NCBI RefSeq assembly: GCF_030272615.1
Contig: NC_081406.1
Coordinates: forward strand, 403,324,939 to 403,388,938
DNA: 64,000 bases
Direction: 5' to 3'
Origin: Cryptomeria japonica
Taxonomy: Eukaryota > Streptophyta > Pinopsida > Cupressales > Cupressaceae
Each line of letters starts with the position of its first letter. Position 1 is the stretch's first letter. This document shows, piece by piece, positions 55,136 to 64,000 of the stretch. Under the pieces are notes generated by a model. The model was not told the DNA's origin. It saw only the letters and a list, made by a program, of their open reading frames with translations, and searched no databases. A program made the translations under genes and the position numbers.

Positions 55136-58100
55136 GACTTGTCGGATCTTGCAATTATGGACAAAGACTTCAAGATGTAAAGGATCATTATGAGGGATCT
55201 TATCAGGAGAAATATCATTATCAAAAAAGGCGACGTGTTGGGAAACAGCTAGATGTCCAATTCAGGCTTGAAACTGGTCAACATCAATGTCTATCAGGAC
55301 AGTGGACTCAGTTAAAGCTTTATCTAGGACTGCGCGATGCATAGGGGACATTTTCAACAACTCAAGAATTGATATTTGTGCAGGTGTCTTCCCCAGATGA
55401 TCTAGGAGATTATACTGACTCGTAGGAGTTGATTTGGGAGGAATTGCAGGAGCTCCTTTCAGGACTATTTTGAATCGACGAGTGGTGACTGTGCAAGAAA
55501 GATCTTTTCCCTTTAATCTTATGGTGGAAACATACTCATTTGATGCTCGAAAATAATTGATGACATTGTTATGACCATTATTTGCATAATTAAGATTCGC
55601 TGTTTGGGTAGAGTTTGAAGAAGATGCTTTACCCTTGTCATGATCAAGCAAAGGAGTTTTGAAAATTGTATGATCAGTGTTAGAGGTCGCGTTGGGTAGG
55701 TCTACCTCAACTACTCCTTGATCTAACAAGTCTTGAATCATATGTTTCAATTGAAAACACGATGCGGTTTTATGTCCTTTTGATCGAGGGTATTCACAAT
55801 ACGCATTATCATTCCACCAATGCGGCTTTATCAATGGTTCTTCCTTGATATCTGGTAACTTGATAAAATTTGCTTGTATTAATTGTTTCATTACTGACTC
55901 AATAGGCTCTCCCAATGGCGTAAACTGTCGAGGAGGCCCATCCCTTGATTGGAAAGGTTTTTGTTGCTGGTTTTGTTGCTAACCTTGTTGTTGATTATAT
56001 TGTTGAGTGTATTGTTGGTATTGCGGCTATTGAGTAACATTGCTTGTTGGTGTTTGATTTTGTTCCATAGTTGACATATTAGGAGCACTCAATTTCTTTA
56101 TTGTGAATGGGGGTTGATTTGCATTCACTGCTCTTGCATCGACAACTCCATCATTAGTGACATTCTTATTTTTTTACCAAAATCTATTTCTATCCCCTGA
56201 ATTGTTTGTGTTGTCATTATCTTTGTTGAGCTTAATGAGTCCCTTAGCTACAAGAGCATTTTCAATGTTCATCCCTTTCTTAATGAGCTTCTCAATGGTA
56301 CTAGGACTTTTTAGTTTAAGCTTGTACATCATTTCTGGGACCAAATTTTGAATAAACAAGTTCACTTCTTGTTCCTCAAGTATATCTAGGGAAGAACGAC
56401 TATACAAGCTTCGCCATCTTTGTAAGAAAGTCACTAATGGTTCACCTTGCTTTTTCTTTGTGTTGCATAAATCTGACATGGTCACTTCACTGTCAATGTT
56501 GAATGCGAAGTGAGATATAAACTTTTGAGCCAATTCCGACCATGTCTTTATGTTCCTTGGCACATGTGAATAGAAATCCATGGCTTGTCCTATGAGACTT
56601 CGTGCGAATAAGTGCATCAAATATGTTTCCTCATAACTTACTTTAGTACATGCTGCGAAAATGCTCGAATATGGTCTTTTGGATTGCCGTTCCCTTTATA
56701 TTTCTCAAAATTAGGTGCCTCAAAATGCTTAGGGAAGGGAGGCATGTACAAGCTCTTGTCAAATGGATTAGGACATAAATCTTGATCTGTGTACAATTTC
56801 TTTGTCCCTTTGGTTTCCAATGCATCGACTTGTCGTTGCAACTTCTCAAGCTGTTGTGCAAATGTGTCAGGTATCGAAGATTTTGGAAGTTCATCATTCA
56901 CTCTTGGGTGTACTCTTTGTCAATACATCCTACTCTCCATTGGCTGTTGATGCTCAGAAATTACTGTCTTTGGTGTCTCTAGCATATAAAGGTCTTGATA
57001 CAGCTCTTGTTGCTGTGGTTGTGTTGTGCCTTGACATTGACCATGTTGTTGTGCTTCTTGTGGTGGGATCATCATTGGTAGCCTTGGTTGATATTGCAAT
57101 TGAGGGTGTTGTTGATATTGCACGGACATCAATTGTGGTTGTGAAGTATGATAACTTGCTTGTCTTGGCACATATTGAGGCACATGTTGTTGTTGATGCT
57201 GATGAATCAGAATTTGCTGACTTTGTGCCAATTGTTGTTGTCCTGATGTAAATCCCATCATTTGCAAAAAAATTTGCTTGTGAGGTTTCTTTTGTTTCTC
57301 TTTTAGATGGGATATGGCACTTGCATTGACTTGTTGTGTTGTTTGTCCAATCCATTGTGGTGGTTGCAAGTTTGAATTAACTTGTAATGGTGCAGAAGAC
57401 ACCGCAAATTGTAGTTGAATGCGATATTGTTGTTGTTGTGCATTGCTTGTTTGCACATTCGATTGTGCCCTTTGTGTATTACTCAATTGTTGCAACATTT
57501 GTTGTTGGTGCAAACCACTATTTGTGGCCCTTTGTGTTGCTATTATCGAAGGATCTGTCACAATATTTTGCATAACAGGTACTTAAGTATTTGGCATATA
57601 TATTGAACTTAATGGGACATATGAACTTTGTTGCATTGTAGAATTGTTTTGGACATTGGTGAGATCAGGCATTCCAGTCGTAAAGCTTTCTTGCATCTTA
57701 GATTTTGATCCACTTGTAATTATTCGAGGAATCATTTCTTGTTGAGGGATAGCTGTCAATATTTGTGTGGCCCTCATTTGATCTTGTGTTAAAGGTTTTG
57801 TATTAAATAACGGATTGTTTATTGTTTCAAATGGTGACTTTTGAGGAATAGTCACTGTCAATGTTTTTGAAGCACGTTTACTCATCAAGGTGTGTTGAGG
57901 TTCTTGTTGCACATTTTCTTCATTTGGATGTGGAGAGAAACTTAACAGCTCACCGCCTTATTGTTTTTGCACCTTAAGTTGCTCACTTGAGGAGGTCACA
58001 TTACTCATCATGTCAAGATATTTTTGTGGGAACATCTTAAAGACCTTATTCAAGAATTTATCCATCTTTTTTGTCAACTTTGGATCTTTAAGGAACATAT

Positions 58101-58521
58101 CAACATCATCGGAAGCATTAGAATTTGATGAAGAATCTGGTAAAACATTTGGATTTATTTCTTGTTGAATTACTTGATCTAAACCAAATCCTTGTGAAAG
58201 AGTTTGTTCCTCATGTAATGTTTGAATTTCATGTTGTGGGTTCGGTTGATTCCAATCAAAAGGTGCATTTCCTCTTGGTGTTGGTGGAACACTCCCATAT
58301 CCCGGTTTCATGGGTACAAACACAGGCTCATATAATGGAGGTGGTCCAAGTTGAACCATTCCATATGGTGGTAATGATGTGTTTGACGAACCTTCAATTT
58401 GTAATGATTGACTAGGTTGCAACTGTGAATTTGATACGTTGTCAATGGGTTGATATGTTGGTTTGCCCATCTTCTTAGATTTTGACCTTGTTTCAATAGG
58501 CATGTCACTATGCAAATGCAA
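55136..58521 (-). pseudogene. E11 gag
   Basis: The ATG at 58521 follows a 1.7 kb leader. The first ~190 codons are P/Q/S-rich and end in a helical segment (DPKLTKKMDKFLNKVFKMFP). Then comes a very Q/H-rich stretch (57573-56920), then FAQQLEKLQRQVDALETKG, and the capsid core CPNPFDKSLYMPPFPKHFE (56780). After a frame change near 56660 the core continues with YLMHLFARSLIGQAMDFY and TMSDLCNTKKKQGEPLVTF (56620-56450). The knuckle CEYPRSKGHKTASC (about 55801-55760) has lost its middle His (CEYH to CEYP). YNLLDHLGKTPAQISILELL (55415) leads to protease. Stops at 57955, 57580 and 56917 are TAA or TGA. It forms the particle and binds RNA. Confidence 0.9.
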
Positions 58522-60251
58522 TATTTTTTTGGAATTTTTTTGATTTTAAAAAGATGATGTATGATATGCAACTAAATGCAACCTAAATAAATGAAAATGC
58601 AATCTATGGCAAGAATGCAACCTATGTTTTTTGTTGTTTTTCAAGATTTGGACAAACTTTTTGGAATGCAAATCTAAAGACACAACCTTGGGAAGTTGAA
58701 ATGAAGCCAAGACCTTAAAGGACAAAGGACCAAATGACAATAGGACAAATTGACAATGCCTCACCTATATGCTTTGATACTAAGCTAGGTTTGACAAAAA
58801 TGATATTAATGAAAAGACAAAATTTAGACAAGGTCAAGACTTCCTAACAATAACTTAGGGTATCATCCAAAGTGTTTGATTTTTTTAAGTTTGACAAACC
58901 CAATTTTTTGACAATGACTTAGGATATGACAATGAAAGAAGGCAATGATTATGATAATGACTTAGGATATGACAATGAAATGCAAACTTAAGGAAATGAT
59001 TTTAAACCTAAGTGCAAAATGAGGATGCTTGCAATGAAAAGGACTAAAATGAAGGGAGGTGACAATATGCCCTAGGACCTAAGTTGGACTATGCAAAACC
59101 TAGCCTAAAGTGACATGAATGTTGAGACAAAGTTTTTTATTTCAATGTGTTTGAAAGCCATGTTTTGAACTTTGTTGGATGAATGTTCTCTTTTCAAAAC
59201 CTTGTTTGGACAATGTTTGGACTTGTTTGACAAATGATGTTTTGTGACAATTGTATAATTCAACTTTTGACAATCACAAAAGACAAGATGTTTGGACTTA
59301 GACCCCAGATAATCATGCTCATTCACAACAACTCCTATGGTTGGCAAGGGCAATATCTGTTGAATCCTCTAACCATAAAATACAACACTTAGCCAGATAG
59401 CTAGACACTTGGTAGCACTGGCTCCCCCTTACAGTGCACTCACTTCTCGGGCATACCGAGCTTCGAGTTCAAGGGGCATCACTTCCCAAGAACTTGCTAT
59501 CTCTAACTAAGGAGTACATGAGAGGTGTCTTCGGCATGAACGTATCACGACGCCTGAGCCAACAGATAGAAGGATTTTGGCATCTAAACAAGAGATTCTA
59601 GTAAGGGCATCCGTTCGGGTGGGTATTGATCCGATGAATAAATCATCGCAATACCATTCCAACACCTGTTGTCTACAACTTTCGTTGCATCCATAGTTAT
59701 TTAGAGTGGTTCAGAAGAGCTTGGCTTTAGCTCATCACCACTTAGGGTGGTTCCCTCTCACCAATGCCTGTGCGAAGTGCTAGGCAGATCAGGAGGTAGG
59801 CCCAATTCTAAGGGTTATAACATGCAATCAAATTGAAAACAAACAAAGCATGCATGGTGTTCATTATCCTTTAAGAAACAAAATGTGCAACTACTTTAAA
59901 AATTTGCAAGCAAGATGTTTTAATGTGAGTCTTTGACTGCGTCCTGCATAAGATTCATTAGTAGTTGCATTTTGTCTTCATCACACGTAACGCCAAGATG
60001 TTGTATAGAGAATTAGTACCAAGGAAAAACCCTAATGCAAGAAACAGATTGCAAACAAACAAACTTGCAAGAAAAACAACTAATTTTTATCCCTGTTTCT
60101 GGCCTTACACAAGCACAGATCTCCTTAACATAGGCGCAGATCCCTTCTACAAAGGCACAGAAGTGCCCAGAAAGCCCTGAGTTTCCCTATTTCTTGGGTT
60201 TTCACCTGCAAATAGCTCAAAAGGCACTCAAAACATGGTTAAATGGTTAGA
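58522..60251 (-). other. E11 leader (5' untranslated region)
   Basis: A 1.7 kb stretch without a gene between primer site and gag. 58540-59110 is rich in ATGACAATGA and CAAACTT words. 60100-60180 holds three ~21-base phrases (ACACAAGCACAGATC, ATAGGCGCAGATC, AAAGGCACAGAAG), also found near the PMD gene. Confidence 0.7.
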
Positions 60252-60269
60252 TTCATGTCAGGTTCACCA
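60252..60269 (-). other. E11 primer binding site
   Basis: On the minus strand TGGTGAACCTGACATGAA starts five positions after the LTR end. TGG at its start matches a tRNA CCA end. I do not name the tRNA. Confidence 0.8.
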
Positions 60270-60273
60270 AAAA

Positions 60274-61804
60274 TGTAGACTAGGAAATTGAGGATTCATC
60301 AAAACAATAACAAATTAGGACAATCACAAAACCTAAAACTGCAATGAAAACAATCCTAATCTAATCAATGAAAACATGAAGACAAGATACTCAAAATGAA
60401 ATCAAAGCAAACCAAATGTAGATATCTCCTTCATGTGGCTCCATTGTTCTTCTTTCACCTTCCAATTTGATGTTGTTCTCACCTACAAAGTGCATTTACA
60501 AGTGGAAAGCAAGTTGTTGATGAAATCTGTAGCATAAGCTTACTCAAAAATGTGATTGATTAATTCGATTGAAGAAACTCATCCAATTTATAGACAAATT
60601 GGAGAGAGGACAAGATTAGCATGAAATTGATATTAGAGGCAATTGATTTCAAAAATGGCAAAATTGAGTTGAAGAAAGAAGGTTATGACACCTTCTATGT
60701 CATGAATTATGACATATTGCCAATGCAAAGGTTAGAGGACTAAAAGCTTATGACATCTTGCTATGCCAACGGTATGACGCATGAGAAATTCATGCTTCCA
60801 CCGAAGCACAAAAATAGGGAGAAACTAGAGAGAAATTGATTAGGTGGAAATTGAATTTAGCAAATTAGAAAATGAGGTGGAAATGATGAATTGGAAATTA
60901 GGAAATTAGAAATTGATGAAATTAGAAAATTAGGTGAATTAATTAATAATTTTTCATTCATTAATTAATTCACAAAAAGAGGGGGAATTAATTAGCCAAT
61001 TAAACAAATATTTAATTGTGACAATAAGACCTTAGGATAAATAAATAAATTATTTAACCTAGAGGGAAAATGACAAACAAGATTAAATGAATAAATCATA
61101 AAACCCTAGAAGATGAATTAGAAATGCAAGGACGACAATTAGATCTTGACAAAAGATAATTGATGTAGGGTCGATTTGATCATGATTCTAACTGACAAAG
61201 GACTAGTGTTGATAAATGATTAAAATTGGTTGACAAAAATCAATGACAAATTGACCAAGATTGACAAGGAGATCAAATTGATGAGCGCCAATTGACATGA
61301 TTGAAGAGGACAAGGATCGATGACGAATCGATCATAAAATGACAAAATTGGCAAGGATAAGGATCGATGATGAATCGATCGCAAAATGACGAGATTGACA
61401 AGGACAAGGATCGATGACAAATCGATCGCAAAATAACGAGATTGACAAGGACAAGGATCGATGACGAATCGACCGCAAAATGATGAGAGCTGACAAGAGG
61501 ACAAAACCCTAATTCTATCATCGATTAGGATTGAAGATGTCCAAAATGATGATAAATGAGCATGCACATTGATGTGACAGGATAAGATCGACCAAAATCA
61601 TGACTGAAGATTATTACCGACAAGACCTAATTTGAAAGTGATGAAAATGAGGAATGCAGAAGAAGGACTCAATGCTCGCAAATGATAAAGACCAAGTGTG
61701 CAACATAGAAGAAATGTTAATGCGATGCAAGAACCTTAAAATAAGGCAATGCACAAATGTTAAAGTATGACTTCGCAAGCATTGACCATTTTTAGATGTC
61801 TACA
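60274..61804 (-). repeat. E11 5' LTR
   Basis: 1531 bp, same ends as 44099-45628. The minus-strand TATA-like CTATAAAT (60593-60586) should drive gag-pol transcription. 47-base repeats lie at 61305-61493. Confidence 0.95.
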
Positions 61805-61947
61805 ATACCATTTCATCAAAGGCTCAATCCGAGAAGCAAGAGAAGGCTAGAGAAGGTATAATGGTTGTTTTGGTTTTTATTTGAATTGTTTATGATATTT
61901 GGATTGAAACTAACTATAAATCCTCATGATTTTTTTCCCTTGATTCA
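61805..61947 (+). repeat. E10 5' LTR, remaining part, including the right E11 duplication
   Basis: ATACC (61805-61809) is the second E11 target copy. The LTR then continues from 44098 and ends at TGATTCA (61947), three bases before the primer site. Confidence 0.85.
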
Positions 61948-61950
61948 TTT

Positions 61951-61969
61951 TGGCATGCTTAGTGGGACC
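61951..61969 (+). other. E10 primer binding site
   Basis: TGGCATGCTTAGTGGGACC follows the LTR end; compare TGGTAACACCCAGTGGGAT in E4. Confidence 0.78.
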
Positions 61970-64000
61970 CACATCCCTAGATAATTATTTTATGGGTTTT
62001 TTGAAGGATTTTAGTTGGAGGTTTTGGCTTCAATGTCTATGACTGCAATTCAACATCTCAATGCCTTTGTTTCAACATATGCCCGAAGAATCAGCGTTTG
62101 TGTTCAAAAATTTAAAATTTTCCCGCTTCGCTTTTCTTGCAGGTTATAGATCAACGTCTATGTTTTATTTCAACGTCTTCACCTAGATAGTTTTTCTTAC
62201 ATTTCCTTTCTATTTTAACTTTTTTTATTAATCAAAAAGAATAAAAACATCAAATATAACTTTAAAAATCACAAAAAACATTCAAGTTAGTAACTAATAT
62301 TCTAGTAGTATTCTGGTTTTTAGCAGTAATTTAGATCTTTTAGGTTAATTATGCAATATTTTTGGGCATCGATGCTTCAACATCTGTGCAGATGTTTGAC
62401 GTCCATGCTCTGGTTCAGTGTATCTATAGAGCCCATTTTTCCACCTGAATTCAAATTTTGAATTTTGAACTTTCTACCAGTTAACCGTTTTCTGGGACGC
62501 TTTATTTTGATGTCTGGATAGACAATCAACGTCTACGTCTTGCTTCAGTGTCTCTGCAAGTATAGACTTCCCTCTCATTTTCAAATTTTAAATCTTTTTC
62601 CCACATTTTTATCCTTCTTGTATGTTTAGGCCTTACTTTAATTTATGTGCAGACATTCAACGTCTACGCAAACATTCAACATCTACGCTTGTACTTCAGT
62701 GTCTATTCCTGAGTAGTTAGGATTTTTTGTTATTGATCAAATTTTGAGTTTTTCCAGGGATTTCCATGAGTCCAAGACCTTTTATCACACTACTAACTGG
62801 GTTTTGACAACACGTTGGTCAAAGATGAACATTTTTGTTCCACTAGAATTAGTTTTCTTTTGATGCATTTTAGATTAGAAAACCTTATTATGTGGGATTA
62901 AAATGAACATGTTTTTTGCGATTTGTGCACTTGCACTTGTGTAGAGTAGTCCCAATCACTAACACACACTATCCTCTCCCCATGATCCTTGTGATCTTAG
63001 GTGCATGAGAAAAATGTTAGCAACGCTTGAATTTTTATTTTATAAGTAGAGGGCATGTCCCCCAAGAAGCCCATAAGGCTGATGAGGGGAGAACAACCTA
63101 AGCAGTAATGGGCTCTTAGCCGAGTCACCTCTCAAACACCATATAAAAAATATGGGACAAAAATCTTCACGATGGGTGCTAATTGACTACCTATGCCGAC
63201 TTCCCTAGTACCTATGTTCTATAGGAAGGATGACTCTCAAGGGAGAGAGTGTATATGGATGCCCAAAAGAGAGTATCATACTAAGAACCTTATTTTAGTA
63301 TGCCAAATCCTACATTAGTGGTGCAGGGGATGTGGATTGTACCTCAAATATACCTCTCATGTACCCACTCAAGATGAGACGGTAATCCCTCATATGATCT
63401 TTGGATCTTTGGGGTAAGAGAATTTGGTATGACCAAGAAGTGAGTATCATGGAAGGGAGCTAGTGCTACCAGAATCTCTATTTGTCCACTTTTTTGAGGT
63501 ATCACTTTATGCGAGAGGCCCATCTAATGGTTTTCATTTTTGAACCTAGGATGTATGCTTGATGTGTCTTCATTTCACATTTTTGTCACTGGGATAATCT
63601 AAGCCTCCCAATCACTTTCACACTTATTATAAAGTGTTTATCCTTGGCCAACATGTCTTCATTGTCTGATATTTTCTTGCCAAGAGTAGACAAGACTAAA
63701 CATTTTCCAAATTTGACCAAAATTGACCAAATTCCATTCGAAATTTTTATTCAAAACTGTCATAACTATCCTTCAACATTTCCACCCTATCAAAAAATGA
63801 GATTTGGCATCTCCGCCCCACTATTTCAATGTCTTTATCCTTCTTCAACATCTCTGCCCTAATTAAGTTTCCAATCAGTTTCATTCATGCACCATAAAAC
63901 CAAGTCCCTTAAGCATCCCAAGAAGTCAAAATCACATAAAGTCAAGAAGAAGAAGCCCAAATATAACCAATTCTCAAGCATAAATTTTTTTTATATATCA
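61970..64000 (+). other. E10 leader with repeated TCAACGTCTACG phrases
   Basis: No gene. Variants of TTCAACGTCTACG and TTCAGTGTCTCTGC occur at about 62030, 62050, 62152, 62170, 62375, 62395, 62528, 62550, 62655, 62675 and 62693. The second half (62940-64000) is homologous to 10430-11420 of E4. The leader continues beyond the window. Confidence 0.75.

Larger units (their letters stand above)
44099..61804 (-). mobile_element. E11: complete 17.7 kb Tat/Ogre-type gypsy element with an antisense PMD gene
   Basis: LTRs of 1530 and 1531 bp begin TGTAGAC and end GTCTACA, and perfect 5-base flanks (ATACC) surround the element. On the minus strand the order is 5' LTR, primer site, 1.7 kb leader, gag, protease, RT, RNase H, second RNase H, integrase, ~4.6 kb 3' region, polypurine tract, 3' LTR. 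The dual RNase H and the CEYH-type gag knuckle are hallmarks of the Tat lineage. A plus-strand gene with a plant mobile domain lies in the 3' region. The LTRs differ at about 39 positions by eye (~2.5%), nearly all transitions. Confidence 0.95.
42996..64000 (+). mobile_element. E10: Tat-type gypsy element, 5' LTR and leader, split by E11
   Basis: The pieces are 42996-44098 and 61805-64000. LTR, primer site and leader are in plus orientation and homologous to E4, so E10 is a later copy of a related family inserted in the E4 protease. Its coding region is beyond the window. The flank CTTGT (42991-42995) should be its target duplication, but the right partner is outside. Confidence 0.8.

Noticed and set aside
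57387-57606. Plus-strand Cys/Leu-rich ORFs opposite 57.4-57.6 kb
   Set aside because: They are antisense to the Q/H-rich part of E11 gag, where CAA/CAG repeats remove stops on the other strand.
1-64000. DNA transposons (MITE, Helitron, hAT, CACTA)
   Set aside because: I found no terminal inverted repeat pair with target duplication and no transposase motif; the inverted pairs seen are LTR ends or the E7 scar.

Overview
This window looks like nuclear, heterochromatin-like DNA from a land plant with a very large, repeat-rich genome. A gymnosperm is my best guess: full-length but decayed LTR elements, deep nesting, AT-rich sequence and no visible host gene. That guess is an inference from style, not from a marker gene. 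I see no host protein gene, tRNA, rRNA or CRISPR array. Essentially every stretch I can explain belongs to a retroelement, and I number these E1 to E11.

Left flank, 1-8955, holds three Copia-type fragments. E1 (minus) has a coiled-coil plus zinc-knuckle gag, a tRNA-Met type primer site and a 5' LTR. E2 (plus) has no visible gag or pol, but a long K/E-rich extra gene, a polypurine tract and a 3' LTR. E3 (minus) keeps a UBN2-type gag and its 5' LTR.

The backbone of the rest is E4, an old Ty3/gypsy element of Tat/Ogre type on the plus strand. It is now in three pieces: LTR remnant, leader and gag start (8956-13123), gag core (26626-27682), and gag end plus protease (42317-42995). Joining the pieces restores one reading frame, and this dates the insertions relative to each other. 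E5 (13124-26625) lies in the gag. It looks like a ~1.9 kb solo LTR, itself split by a Copia solo LTR (E6, 13371-14295) and by a complete Athila-like gypsy element (E7, 14872-25532). E8 (27683-42316, minus) is a gag-only element with ~2.3 kb LTRs, also in the E4 gag. One of its LTRs carries a near-complete L1-like LINE (E9, 28266-36292). E10 (from 42996, plus, related to E4) entered the E4 protease. Its 5' LTR was then split by E11 (44099-61804, minus), a complete 17.7 kb Tat-type element.

E11 is the youngest LTR element I can measure: its two LTRs differ at about 39 of ~1530 positions by eye. It encodes gag, protease, reverse transcriptase, two RNase H domains and an integrase still open over 387 codons. 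Between integrase and the 3' LTR it carries, on the opposite strand, a decayed plant mobile domain (PMD, aminotransferase-like) gene with an acidic tract and a coiled coil.

The most interesting theme is accessory genes. Four elements of different classes (Copia E2, Athila-like E7, LINE E9, Tat E11) each carry a non-replicative gene of similar layout: a globular N-terminus, a charged or serine-rich low-complexity middle, and a coiled-coil or helical C-terminus. The E9 copy is a third ORF behind a LINE RNase H domain, an unusual arrangement. Most in-frame stops across the window are TAG or TAA where Gln codons are expected, with some TGA at Arg or Trp positions, the pattern left by deamination of methylated cytosine.
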